DNA from: Anomaloglossus baeobatrachus
Taxonomy: Eukaryota; Chordata; Amphibia; Anura; Aromobatidae
Direction: 5' to 3'
Length of the DNA: 64,000 nt
NCBI RefSeq assembly: GCF_048569485.1
Contig: NW_027442237.1
Span: forward strand, 62,001-126,000
Both the position numbers and the translations under genes were made by a program. This document shows, piece after piece, positions 33,701-44,585 of the stretch; the stretch's first letter is position 1, and each line of letters opens with the position of its first letter. The notes beneath the pieces are model-generated. The model had not been told where the DNA came from and searched no databases. It was given only the letters and a program-made list of their open reading frames with translations.

Positions 33701-35958
33701 TTGTAGACTCAAGATATGTCAGTGCTCCCGAAGCTGCGTGGCGAATATTTGCCTTTCCAATGCATTCACAGTCCCATGCCATTATACGATTAGCTATTCA
33801 TTTACCACATCAACAACAACTTTATTTTTTTGAAGATGCTCAAGTCGAAGATGTGTCCAAAACTTTAACCACAACCTCAACATTACTAGAATGGTTTTTG
33901 CTAAACCAACGAGATAAAAATGCAAGGCAATATTTGTATCGAGAGATTCCAGAGCATTATGTTTGGAAAAAAACTTGGAATCCAAGACTACGTGGAGTAA
34001 GCACAATAATTGGACGCATGTATACTGTTAGTCTCAAAGATCAAGAAAGATATTGCCTTCGCCTCTTACTACTGCATGTCAGAGGAGCTACAAGTTATAA
34101 CCATTTAAAAACCGTTCATGGAGTATTACATGATACATTTAAAGCTGCAGCTTTGGCTTTGGGACTTCTATTTGATGATACAGTTTGGAAACTTACTTTA
34201 CAAGACGCAGTAACCCTACATATGCCTAAGCAACTTCGTGAATTGTTTGCCTACATTTGCGTGTTTGGCCCCCCTACAAACCCTGATCAACTTTGGACAC
34301 TTTTCAAAGAAAATCTAATTGAAGATTACTGCTTACATCTTCACAACCAAACTGGTCATTGTTGCAAATGTGAAGCTTACGCCATGCAAGATGTCCAAAA
34401 TATTTTATTACTACATGGAAAAACGTATGCTGACTTTAATTTGCCACACCCTGAAATACAACTTCCACAAGCTCCGCAGTATAATGAATCTTCAGAATTA
34501 TTGTTAGCAACAGAGCTGAGAATCTCCTTAAATGAACAACAACAAATTGCATATGACACCATTTTAAGTGCCATTCTTAACCAAGGAAATGCGAACCCTA
34601 AATGTTTCTTTATTGACGGTCCTGGAGGAAGCGGCAAAACATACCTTTATGATGTTTTAATACATCACGTTAGAGGGTTGGGAAAAAAAGTGTTGACATC
34701 TGCTACAACAGGTATTGCAGCAAATCTATTAAACGAAGGTCGCACTATGCATTCACTATTTGGCATCCCAGTTCCAGTCAATGAAATATCCGTTTCACGA
34801 ATCAAACAAGATACAGTAGCAGGAAAACTTTTACAAAATGCAAGTCTTTTAATAATTGACGAATGCACTATGGCCTCCAAATATGCTTTGACCTTAATTG
34901 ACAGACTTCTACGTGAAGTAATGACCACAAAGGTAGCAGAAAAAAATGTAATTCCATTTGGTGGAAAAGTGTTTGTTATTGGGGGAGATTTTCGACAATG
35001 CCTTCCAGTTATACCAAGTGGAACAAGAACAGATATTATTGAGTCCAGCTTAAAAATGTCAGAACTTTGGAAAAACTTTACCAAACTCCAACTAATTAAC
35101 AACATGCGATCTACTGATCCAGATTACAGCAAATGGCTTCTGAAACTTGGTAACGGTGAACTTACCAATCAATATAACCTTGGAGAAGACATTATAGAAA
35201 TACCTGAAGACATGTTATGTAAAGACTGCATTGTAACTGAGGTTTTTGGACAACGTTTGAACATTGATATTAACGACAAAAACAATGTTAACAAAGCCTC
35301 TTCCTATGCAATTCTCTGTGCCAAAAATGAAGACGTTACTCTACTAAATTCCCGTGTAATGGATCGCATGCCAGGTGAATATAAGTTGTACAAAAGTGAT
35401 GATTCAATCGATGTAGATAATGAAGATGAACGTGAACATTATCCCGTTGAATTTTTAAACAGTGTAACACCATCAGGAATGCCATCCCACATACTTCAAC
35501 TTAAAATTGGAACCATTGTTATGTTGCTCCGGAATCTAAATACCAAACAAGGACTATGTAATGGAACGCGCCTTATTGTGACTGGAATGTATTCACACCT
35601 TATTCAAGCAAGAGTCATCACTGGATCAGCTAAAGAAAAGGAAGTGTTAATTCCACGTATTGATATATGTCCTTCAGACACTCGCCTTCCATTTAAACTT
35701 CGCCGTCGTCAGTTTCCCCTAAAACCTGCATTTGCCATGACAATAAACAAGTCACAAGGCCAAACTCTACACCGTGTTGGCATATATCTACCTGAACCAG
35801 TTTTTGGCCATGGACAACTGTACGTTGCGTTTTCAAGAGTGACAATGAGATGCAACGTCAAAGTACAAGTTCTTGACACACCTTTACAAGGAAAGTTACT
35901 TAAAGAGAGTGAAAAGATCTTTACACAAAATGTGGTGTATAAAAATATTTTTAATTAA
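30741..35958 (+). CDS. Helitron RepHel: HUH endonuclease plus PIF1-like helicase
   Basis: The main frame is open from 30964 to the TAA at 35956-35958. The upstream exon part (from the acceptor cttttacag at 30740) is in another frame. The two are separated by one extra A in the eight-A run at 31264-31272, inside a 69-bp repeat whose other copies keep frame there. Domains, numbered from 30964: ten 23-residue Gln-rich repeats (to ~225), a Cys-rich finger (CSKC...CCQKGK, ~298-320), a Helitron N-terminal domain, the Rep HUH motif (GLPHAHILL, ~747) and catalytic tyrosines (KYLFKYIYKGHDKA, ~883). Then comes a helicase with Walker A GPGGSGKT (~1220), Walker B IIDE (~1297), GGDFRQ, and the C-terminal INKSQGQTLHRVG...VAFSRVT. 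It would nick, unwind and rejoin DNA during rolling-circle transposition. Apart from the single slip it looks intact. Confidence 0.9.
30995..31650 (+). repeat. 69-bp coding tandem repeat (ten copies)
   Basis: Units beginning gagactcttcaacaaactg start every 69 bp from about 30995 to 31616. They encode a 23-residue Gln/Arg/Thr-rich repeat beginning ETLQQTVDRQAQDATAHTQ. Unit length in whole codons preserves the frame, except for the unit with eight A residues. At least one more diverged copy lies upstream (30850-30990). Confidence 0.92.
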
Positions 35959-36411
35959 CTTTACACTGTTCATAACCTTCTTTCATTACAAGCCATGGAC
36001 ATCATTAAACATTAGACTCATCTATTAAAACTGTTCATATTAATCACCGATCATAAAAATATTTAACATGAACTAAATAACCAGGAATGTTTCCACAACC
36101 TCTTTCCATAGTACCCACTTACCTCATTGTTCCCCTGCTTTCTTCCCTAATAAAATATTCTTACCCCTCCCATCCTTTCATTTTCCTCTCATACAAAAAA
36201 AATTGTAACCATTTATAGTATATGAAATATATGTATTGATAGTTTGAAACCAATTCATTATCTAATAAATTATTGAAAATAAAATTGTTTGTTCTATTTG
36301 TCATTCTTAAACCAATAAACTATTTTAAGAATACTAAATTAAAACTAACCCATCCAAACAATTTATTACATTATTATTCAATCTGCTAACAAACATACAC
36401 ATTCTAGACTA
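35959..36411 (+). other. Helitron 3' untranslated region
   Basis: This AT-rich stretch follows the RepHel stop. It has several AATAAA-type signals (for example near 36150, 36260 and 36315) and no reading frame of note. Confidence 0.6.
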
Positions 36412-36442
36412 CCCGATGCGTTAGAATCGGGCCACCTTCTAG
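36412..36442 (+). terminator. Helitron 3' terminal hairpin and CTAG end
   Basis: A 6-bp GC-rich stem (cccgat/atcggg) with an 8-base loop is followed by ccaccttctag. This is the transposition terminator signal of Helitrons. The next base is T, the expected target nucleotide. Confidence 0.88.
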
Positions 36443-36573
36443 TATATATATATATATATATCCAAAGGAGAAAGAAAGTCGCACTCCAGATGCTCACCAT
36501 ATCACTCAGTCTTTATTGCAGGGGAAACATGAGGGTACAAGCGGTGGGGAGGGTGAGACAAGCCATACAACGC

Positions 36574-36620
36574 CGGACGACGGCGTGCCGTTTCGCTAGA
36601 ACTTAGCTTCCATGGGTCCA
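36574..36620 (-). ncRNA. Hammerhead-like ribozyme motif, variant core (PLE A)
   Basis: On the minus strand, ggac...gtcc can form stem I, gcta...tagc stem II, then GAAA and an acggc...gccgt stem III followed by GUC. The usual CUGAUGA strand is replaced by a CAUGGAA-like sequence, so activity is doubtful. The mirror copy in the other arm is at 38404-38450 on the plus strand, with the same variant core. Confidence 0.4.
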
Positions 36621-37058
36621 GTGCAAACTGCCATGCAGCACCGCCCTTTTAACACAAATTGTGTGGGTACTGCATTAGCAGAGTGATTTAAAATGCAAAT
36701 GCAAGTATACAATTAGTAGCTGCAAAAAACAGGTGAAGACTTCAAGGGTATTAACATATCACAGTCTAATACACATATCTCTCAAAATACAATAATATAC
36801 AAAAGGCGGACAGAATCACAATCCCTACAAGAACAGAACAAAATTCTGATGTACAGTACAGCGAGCACAAAAACAGTAGAAATTATTTTAAATTAGTGAA
36901 AAAAAAAAAAAAAATTTCAGAGACAATGTATGCAATAATGTTAAAATGCAAAACAGTAGCTATTAATCAATGCCATGATCAGATAGTGCTAGCAAAACAA
37001 GGGTGTCACAGTCAGGATGTCATATAGTCGACATGCCAAAAAAAAAAAAAAAAGGTCT

Positions 37059-37728
37059 TTAAAGAAAAACTGACAAGTCGTTTCTGTCATTCAAACCTAG
37101 CGGTCCCATTGCGTTTAGATCCAGAATCAATCTGGATTCTTTTTGTAACAGCGTGCGGTGCGTGTCGCCGCCTCTGCTGCTAGGATTGACTTTAAACAGA
37201 CCAGCAAAAGAAAGTAGATTGGAATTACTATTATGGCATTCCTGCATGTGTTTAATAAGTCTTGCTGAACCTATCCCTGATATTAAGGATTTGCAATGTT
37301 CCCTAAAACGGACGTAAAGGGGCCGGATAGTTTTTCCAATGTAATAAAAATTGCAGGGGCAGAATAATGCATACACTATATAAGTGGACTTGCACGATAT
37401 GAAATCATTAACCCTGAGGTACTCACACCCCACTTATTACATCCCCCGTTTTATGGGCCGAACCGAAAGGACAATTCCCACATCTAAAATTACCCTTAAT
37501 TTTTTTCTTGTCTAACCATGTCTTTTCCTTTGTGGGCACGAATCTATTTTTTACCAAAAGGTCGACTAAATTATGGCCTCTTCTGTAAGATACCAAGGGA
37601 CCCTCTTTAACCAGGGCTCTAAGGTCTTTATCGTTTTTCAACAAATGCCAGTGTCTCTTTATGCTGGATCTCACAATGTCAAACAGAATTGTATTTGAAA
37701 TTGAAGGTGCATCTATCCCCGGCGGCAT
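37059..37728 (-). pseudogene. PLE A GIY-YIG endonuclease region
   Basis: The first frame (37728-37423) covers the linker after RT and includes a Cys pair (CGNCPFG) typical of PLE linkers. A second frame (37433-37059) covers the GIY-YIG nuclease: IVYALFCPCNFYYIGKT, then RFREHCKS and the C-terminal LDLNAMGPLGLNDR segment that ends most PLE proteins. The enzyme nicks target DNA for primed reverse transcription. The two frames overlap slightly, so this copy has at least one frame change, and it lacks RT. The same C-terminal segment is encoded on the plus strand at 37810-37980, in the inverted arm. Confidence 0.78.
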
Positions 37729-38562
37729 TATGCGGCATTTTTCCTGGTATTTTTTTTAAAAAAAAATTTGCGAGGTCTATCACGATCATTCGTCGCCATC
37801 GCAGTCCTGTCCTGTTCTTTTGCTGGTCTGTTTAAAGTCAATCCTAGCAGCAGAGGCGGCGACACGCACCGCACGCTGTTACAAAAAGAATCCAGATTGA
37901 TTCTGGATCTAAACGCAATGGGACCGCTAGGTTTGAATGACAGAAACAACTTGTCAGTTTTTCTTGAAAGACCTTTTTTTTTTTTTGGCATGTCGACTAT
38001 ATGACATCCTGACTGTGACACCCTTGTTTTGCTAGCACTATCTGATCATGGCGTTGATTAATAGCTACTGTTTTGCATTTTAACATTATTGCATACACTG
38101 TCTCTGAAATTTTTTTTTTTTTTTTCACAAATTTAAAATAATTTCTACTGTTTTTGTGCTCGCTGTACTGTACATCAGAATTTTGTTCTGTTCTTGTAGG
38201 GATTGTGATTCTGTCCGCCTTTTGTATATTATTGTATTTTGAGAGATATGTGTATTAGACTGTGATATGTTAATACCCTTGAAGTCTTCACCTGTTTTTT
38301 GCAGCTACTAATTGTATACTTGCATTTGCATTTTAAATCACTCTGCTAATGCAGTACCCGCACCATTTGTGTTAAAAGGGCGGTGCTGCATGGCAGTTTG
38401 CACTGGACCCATGGAAGCTAAGTTCTAGCGAAACGGCACGCCGTCGTCCGGCGTTGTATGGCTTGTCTCACCCTCCCCACCGCTTGTACCCTCATGTTTC
38501 CCCTGCAATAAAGACGGAGTTATATGGTGATCATCTGAAGTGCGACTTTCTTTCTCCTTTGG

Positions 38563-38830
38563 ATTTATCTTGGTCTTCACCGCAAGTCTGCACCATGATC
38601 CCCTCCATGGCTCAGTAGGGCTCAAGTAGCTGAACGTGTAGTAACACACGGAGTAGGTGGTGCACCGGGACTCTTACCTCTTTCATATATATATATATAT
38701 ATATATTTATAAATATATATATTTATAAGGAATATGATATCTGTCATTGCTAACAGGCTTTGCTAAAATAGTAAATACCCAGTATCAGATATAAACATCA
38801 TATTTCTTTGTTACCCATGTTAGAGTTGGT
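38563..38830. other. PLE tail and AT-rich spacer
   Basis: A ~120-bp continuation of the right arm of PLE A is followed by (TA)n near 38686-38705 and AT-rich DNA. No gene is visible. PLE B's outer terminal repeat becomes recognisable by about 38830. Confidence 0.4.
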
Positions 38831-38840
38831 GGGTCAGCAG

Positions 38841-38901
38841 TGCATCCACTTCCGCCCCTATGTACATTTCGCATAAAACGCTTCCTCAGGGGGCTATTGC
38901 A
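38841..38901 (-). ncRNA. Hammerhead ribozyme candidate in the PLE B terminal repeat
   Basis: On the minus strand: gcccc (stem I) - CUGAGGA - a short stem II (gcgt/atgc) - GAAA - the self-complementary atgtacat as stem III - cleavage site after AUA - ggggc (stem I). The CUGANGA box (plus 38883-38889), the GAAA box (plus 38867-38870) and the NUH site are all consensus. The palindromic stem III matches the dimer-active hammerheads reported in PLE terminal repeats. It would process the element's RNA or tandem repeats. Only the sequence pattern is seen. Confidence 0.65.
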
Positions 38902-39246
38902 GATCAATTTTCCCTCTCCTTGTATGATGTGTTCGCCTAATGGCCACCGCTTGCAGTCTGTCCACCGACCGCAACGGGGAAGCACCGCTCTTCAGAGTTG
39001 CCAGCGCATGCACAGTGGCTATAGAAGCCAGGGCTTATACACAGCCCTAATGACAGCGGCGTGACCCAGCGGGCAGGTGGAGGACAGTGGGCACGCGCAC
39101 CAGACTGCATTAAGCAATTTACGTCACATTCCCATATGCTGCACTATGATATGCGCTTGCTTACTTGCTAATCACTGTGCATGATATGCAAAGTTGAAGC
39201 GACCAAATGGTCTTGGACACCTATAAATTTATAAATTCCAAGTATG

Positions 39247-40427
39247 TGTGATGCCCTGGGCAAGCCAGGGGTCACAGGTCATGACACCACCACACCCTAC
39301 ACCCCGGATAGGTACACCGAAGCTAAACCAAAAATCCTTGTTGCCTTCCTCCAGGGGCTGATGTCCACACCAGGGGGTGGGCCAGGTGGTTGGCTCCGCC
39401 CACCGAGGAGTTCACAACCCTGGAGGCGGGAGAACCAGTCAGATCAGTTTAGTCAGAGTTTGAAGTGAGAGTGAAGTGGTAGAGGAGCAAGAGAGAGGAG
39501 TAAAACTGGAAGAGAAAGTGACAGTTGAGGAAGCCTGAAGTTGGTCCGGGTGCGTGCCCCGGACTGAGACAGCAAGGTCAGCAGACGGCGGTGACCGTCT
39601 GCAGGAGAGGCTGATCGGAGGTTGTCGAAAGGACCGTGGACGGGTGGTGGCCCGGCGGTACCAGAATGGTATACGAAGAGAAGCCAGCAACATTGGCAGG
39701 GGCCTTTCGGATCCCGGCAAGGCTAGGAGTCGCCGTGAATTTGCCAAATCCGTCAGTGAAGGGGACCTCCGGGTCTCCCAACAACTAAGTCCCGATTGAA
39801 GGCAACAGTCCAACCGTAGGAGAGAGACACCGCCACCGCCAAGGCACCAGTTTCTCAGGGCCAGCGCCTGCGGGTAAAGTGGGGCTCCTCCGGCCCATAT
39901 CCAAGCCAGGGAGTGGGTTTTCCGGTGGGAACCCATCGCTACCAATATAGACTTACGTGCAGGAAAAGGGACCGTCATCGTCAACTACCGGGGAAAAGCA
40001 ACAGCAGCCGTCCGTGGGAACCGTCTTTCCAGCCGTGTGTTTTACCGAGAACTGTGTCCCCGTCTCAGGCTGAGTGAGTACCACAGTGCCGTGAGGCACA
40101 GCGCTGCCCCGCATCCCTGCACCCCACCAAGCCCTGCACCGGCCCCGCCATCCCTCATCCCCCATCTCATCACTGGGCCCCGGGACAACCACCCCCTACC
40201 CACGGAGGGGAGAACCAACAACTTTGCTGCTCCCTGTCACCGCTCCCGGGATCCCCATACAGAGCAGCGGTGGTGTCCACACAATCACCACAACTGCGAG
40301 GAGCGCCGCTCGAGTCCCCGGGATCCGGCCCATCGCTCGAGCCACCGAGCAGCAGCAGGCCGCAGCAGCAGCGGCAGCCGGACCCGAGCAGTGGGAGAGC
40401 GCGGCGTCCCCACCTCCGCCCGCGACA
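39247..40427. mobile_element. Solo LTR, 4-bp TSD
   Basis: The 1181-bp sequence starts TGTGATGCCCTGG and ends CCCGCGACA, flanked by tatg (39243-39246 and 40428-40431). The empty site is readable in the inverted arm of PLE B near 48305-48325. It is GC-rich and has no credible gene; the small frames in it are incidental. Solo LTRs arise by recombination between the two LTRs of a retroelement. The parent family is not determined; the first bases resemble the repeat at 62431. Confidence 0.82.
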
Positions 40428-41091
40428 TATGCCATACATAACGATTGAGACATATGGTAATTCATAACATGCATCAAGTCGTGCAATATGCAGAGAATAT
40501 CCACGTCAGGAATATGAATCCATTAGAGTGGGTTCTTCACATACAAGGTGATCCTTAGGGTTGGTAGAAGTATACTGTAAACAAATACACAAATTAAAAC
40601 CGATTAAAAACAATACAGGAAAACGGTGGAAGAGATCAAAGATAATGTACTAAATTGCATAAATGATCATTGCTGCGCATGATAACACAAGGCCTATATA
40701 AAATAAATAGACGTGACACTCTGAATAATTTTGATGGCATTAAATGGCCGTGACATTTATTAAGGGTTAAATAGCATATTAAAATTACCAATAAATAACC
40801 AAATCTTTATTAACCATTTCATCACCACAGTCCATAAACTAGTCCGCCAGCAAAGCTGACGACTTTTCCCTCTAACAAATGCCACGACGAGTGCGATCCT
40901 CCACGAGAAGTTCTTTCTCCAGGGATGGCGGGTGGGTGTTCTTCTTTGATCTTCAGAAATTCTGACAGCCAGCTGATGGAGAGCCCCTGCTTTTATTTAC
41001 AAATTTCCCGCACTTTTCTAACAGCTGACCAATCAGCTGTTAGAAAAAACGGAAAATGGAAAATACCCTACCTATTGGAAAAATCTGCAAA

Positions 41092-41953
41092 CTAAAATTC
41101 AAAAGCCCAAGCAATGATTACAGATTCTTCAAAGTAGTCTTTTTTTCTGACAATCAAGCTCAAAAGCTCCGCTTCCAACCTAGCAACTTTATCCTGAGGC
41201 AACCTACACTCCATCCTATCAGAATCAATAGTGATGCCTAAAAACTCCAAACACCGACAGGGCAAAGTCGTCTTCTCTTCCGCTATAGGAACACCAAACA
41301 AACACATCAACTCACGAAACTTAACTAACAACTTTAAACAATCCTCAGACTCCGCCTTACCAAGAAATAAAAAATCATCTAAATAATGCAGAATTTTCCC
41401 TTACCTCCCTCAACCTCAACAACCCAATGTAAAAATGATGAAAAAGATTCAAAATAAAAACAAGACAAAGAAAAACCCATCGGGAGGCATTTGTCAAAAA
41501 AATAGTGCCCCCTAAACTGAAAACCCAGAGAATTGAAACCCGAAGGATTCACTGGTAAAAGCCTGAATGCTGACTGTATATCTGATTTTGCCATTAAAGC
41601 CCCTCTACCTGCTTCCCTTAACAAATCCACAGCTTGATCAAATGAGGAATATTTAACCGAGACTATATCCGGCTCAATCTCAACATTTAAGAACCATATC
41701 TTGGAAACGATAAATGATGGAATAGACGGAAACTACCCTTCTCCTTCTTAGGGACTATCCCGAGTGACGAAAGCCGAAAATTCTTGAACGGGGGACTAAC
41801 AAAAGGACCAGCTACCCTACCTAATTGAATCTCTTTTAGCACTTTGGAAGCTACCACTGACTCAAATTCATTTACTGAAAGAAGATTCTCCACCCAAATG
41901 CACCCTGACCCTTTAAACTCAGGAACAAAAAACCCGTTCACAAATCCATCCAA
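41092..41953 (-). pseudogene. Ngaro/DIRS-like reverse transcriptase (fossil)
   Basis: Recognisable blocks in order are: LRLSSLGIVPKKEKG-like finger region, MAKSDIQSAFRLLPV (motif A), LPMGFSLSCFYFESF (motif B), a YLDD-type motif C near 41380, and CLEFLGITIDS with LPQDKVARLE, a segment characteristic of DIRS-type RT. Part of a broken element. Confidence 0.72.
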
Positions 41954-43397
41954 AATTAACTAAGCATTCTGTCTGACTGGATAGCGATCTAACCAACCCA
42001 GCATGTTTTGTACTATCACTGGTGTCACCGCCTTTAAATATGGACTCCTTAGTGTTGTGTTGTTGCTGTGTACTCTGGTTCTGTTTTTTGAAACATTTGA
42101 AGATGGCATGATTGCCGCCACAAAAGGAGCACTCATGTCGAAATCTGCAATTGGATGTAAATTTACATGACGACTCATTAAATGCAAAGCAGAAACCTTT
42201 TTTAACCATAGGATTATTTTGAGAAAATCTGTTAAAATTAGTCCTCTGAGGAAGCATAAGGTTTAGCCATAGACCGACGTCTTTTTGGCCCCATTGCATA
42301 TTCCGGAGGATGGCTAATTTTTGACGAAAACTCTCATCATAATTCAGCCATGCAATGCCACCAAAACTGCGATATGCCTCTAATATGTTCTCCAGGTGCT
42401 GAAAAAGACCCGAACAAACTGCCGGATTCTTTTCACCCAAGACAGAAGAAAAAATGCAAAATGCCTGCAGCCAGTTATTGAATGATTTAAAGGCGGCCTT
42501 TTTCTTATCATCTAAATCCGTCTTCTCATCCTTTTTAACATTCTCTCTACTAGACGGAAGCAGAGAAAACAAATCAACATAATCCCCCTCGTAAATCTTA
42601 TCCCTAACTGGCTGCGGCAAATGAAATCCCAGGGGGGACATGTCACATGTCAAAGCCTCCTTAAATAAAAAACCATGCAGAGACATGGACTCCTGACAAC
42701 CACTAAGACCTGCACTACTCTCCCTAGCCACCGCCCCCCTGCTAACATTTCACATAACACTTTCTTCACTACAGCTTCTATACTAAAAGGAAGAGGGCTG
42801 GCACACGAGACAGACAGAGGGACATTGAAACTCTCACCCTGTCCTCTGCTCTGCAGTTCTCGGCCCTCCTGTGGACGTCCCTGGTCTCCAGCAGCTTCGC
42901 GCCTCAGGCTCCTGCCTCTGGCCTCGGCAAAGCACCTCCTCCTCTTCAGACGGGGACTCGGACCAGGGGGCCCCCGTCGCTCTTCTGGCCTCAGGAACGA
43001 TCTTCCCCTATGATTTCCCGCTGCCACCAGGAATTTCAAATCCCTGGGCCGGTGCCGCGCTTTTACGGCGACGCCGACTAGATGACGTACTCTTCCTCTT
43101 CGTGGCTGCTCTGTCCGGCGCTGAACAATGACGCGCCTCCGCAGCCAGGATGGGCGGGGATGCTCCGGCTTCCGCTTCTTGCTCATTCTCACCGACTGCC
43201 GCTGGAAGGACGCTGCGCCGCAGGGACCGCCTTCTTTCCGGGATATCCGCTGTCAGCGCTGCCATCTCTTCTGGGTTGGTATGCTGGATAACCGCGGCGT
43301 CACGATCCTCAGCTTCTCCAACGTCTGCTGGCTGCCTAGACGCCTCCAGGCATTGTCTCAGCCAGGCTTCTCCACTGTCCTCGCTCGCCCTCTTCAT
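41940..43397 (-). pseudogene. Ngaro/DIRS-like gag region (fossil)
   Basis: An arginine-rich, low-complexity N-terminal part is followed by a helical region and then two zinc-finger-like clusters: CKFTSNCRFRHEC and CSFCGGNHAIFKC. Paired fingers of this kind are typical of DIRS/Ngaro gag proteins. Part of a broken element. Confidence 0.68.
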
Positions 43398-43824
43398 CCG
43401 GTCTTGCAGCAGGCTCCCATCAGCTGTTCTTCTTTGATCTTCAGAAATTCTGACAGCCAGCTGATGGAGAGCCCCTGCTTTTATTTACAAATTTCCCGCA
43501 CTTTTCTAACAGCTGACCAATCAGCTGTTAGAAAAAACGGGTGCGCAGAACCAGCCTAAACTGGTTTAACCAGTCTCCTCATGACAGAACACAGCTGTTC
43601 TTAACCCTTCACTCACCACACATATAGTGAACATAAAAACCTTTATTCAATAATAATGGCCATTCCATTGTATATATAACCAGGCCTGTGCCATCATGCA
43701 TTCGCACGGCATACTAGCTACCGTGCTCTAAACAGAGAGCCAGATGGATTAATTGGGGACTATAGAGCTAGTACACAGGCATTTTTTAGGGGAAAGAGAG
43801 TCCAACTTATAAGAAACAAGCAAA

Positions 43825-44441
43825 TTAATTGGTTTCATTTAATCCTGTAGGTGATTTAGTTTCTAATAGTGTAATCCATTTGCATTCTTGCTGTAATAGT
43901 TTCTTATTTATATTGCCGCCTCGAATCCCTCTGGACACATGTTCAATCCCCCTTACATTAAAGGTACAGGGATCACTATCATGTTTTAATTTGAAATGTC
44001 GAGGGATTGTTTTCAATTCCTCCAAATTGGAGATGGTTGTTGCAGCTACAATGTCGCGTACGTGTTTCCTTGTCCTGACTCTTAGTTGGCGTGATGTCAG
44101 CCCAATATAACTTAGGCCACAAGCACACATCGCATAGTATATCACCTGTGTGGTGGAGCAGGTGATATACTGGCGAATTTCAAATTCTTTGTCTCCCCTG
44201 ATGACCTAAAGGTCACACACATATTGGCGCATGCCCTACATCCACCACAGGGGTAACACCCCTTAACCGGTGACCCTGTGTCAAAGGGCGTATTGGTAGT
44301 CGCCACGTAGTGGCTTCTAACCAATATATCTTTGAGATTTTTGCTTCTCCTATAGGTCATCTGGAGGTAATCTAGTATATACTTTTTCAGGATTGGTTCG
44401 GTCTGGAGAACTGGCCAATGGCGCTGCAAACTTCTTTTCAC
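43825..44441 (-). pseudogene. PLE B linker and GIY-YIG endonuclease
   Basis: The linker frame (44441-44142) includes CYPCGGCRACANMC, a Cys-rich segment common between RT and nuclease in PLEs. The GIY-YIG frame (44145-43825) reads YYAMCACGLSYIGLTSR, RTRKHVRDI and a C-terminal ETKSPTGLNE. A second, inverted copy is encoded at 47547-47969 on the plus strand, with its own differences. The neighbouring frame overlap means this copy is not a continuous protein. Confidence 0.78.
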
Positions 44442-44585
44442 CTCTTCACATTGTGAATTATATGTTGTGATGAATCTGACATTATTGTTGTCCTTGGATA
44501 CTCCATTGGAGGACTGGAGTAAAGTTTCTCATGTGAACTTCTTCACCCTATTATACCCTTCCTTTATGGATCTGTTGCTGTACTC

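Larger units (their letters stand above)
23060..36442 (+). mobile_element. Helitron, both termini present, RepHel-bearing
   Basis: The left end reads TCTATATATGTAATTGCC at 23060 after an A. The right end has a stem-loop (cccgat...atcggg, 36412-36431), then 11 bases ending CTAG at 36442, followed by T. This is the canonical 5'-TC...hairpin-CTRR-3' structure inserted between A and T without a TSD. The ends match the widespread amphibian Helitron type. Inside, in order: a CTGT-rich region, three ~110-bp repeats, CA-rich and 24-bp minisatellites, a 3.5-kb minisatellite, a palindromic insertion, a duplicated promoter/first-exon block and the RepHel gene. At ~13.4 kb it is long for a Helitron, mostly because of the minisatellites. 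The chromovirus sits 2 bp from the 5' terminus. Confidence 0.9.
36461..38562 (-). mobile_element. Penelope-like element A with an inverted copy of its own 3' end
   Basis: The minus-strand copy runs from about 37750 to 36461 and carries the region after RT plus the GIY-YIG domain and 3' UTR. The segment 37814-38562 is an inverted copy of 36461-37213 (about 750 bp each), so the two 3' ends face outward around a ~600-bp single-copy centre. Both arms include the stretch with gaaacggcacgccg and the ctttattg motif near the end. The RT domain is absent. The left end abuts (TA)n. The right end continues about 120 bp further (38563-38685) before another (TA)n run. Confidence 0.82.
40680..43733 (-). 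mobile_element. Ngaro/DIRS-like tyrosine-recombinase retroelement (fossil)
   Basis: It lies inside PLE B with only about two bases of overlap at the junction, fitting the lack of TSD typical of tyrosine-recombinase retroelements. A direct repeat of about 118 bp (40936-41053 and 43424-43541), beginning gttcttctttgatcttcag, is the kind of split repeat these elements carry. Parts on the minus strand: gag-like region (43397 to about 41940) and reverse transcriptase (about 41950-41092). I could not recognise a recombinase region. The element is broken, with several breaks. Confidence 0.72.

Noticed and set aside
37728-38021. Minus-strand frame with PLE-like segments
   Set aside because: Antisense reading of the inverted arm of PLE A, whose real coding sense there is plus.
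40037-40504. Several overlapping frames on both strands in GC-rich DNA
   Set aside because: They lie inside the solo LTR; low stop density follows from GC content.
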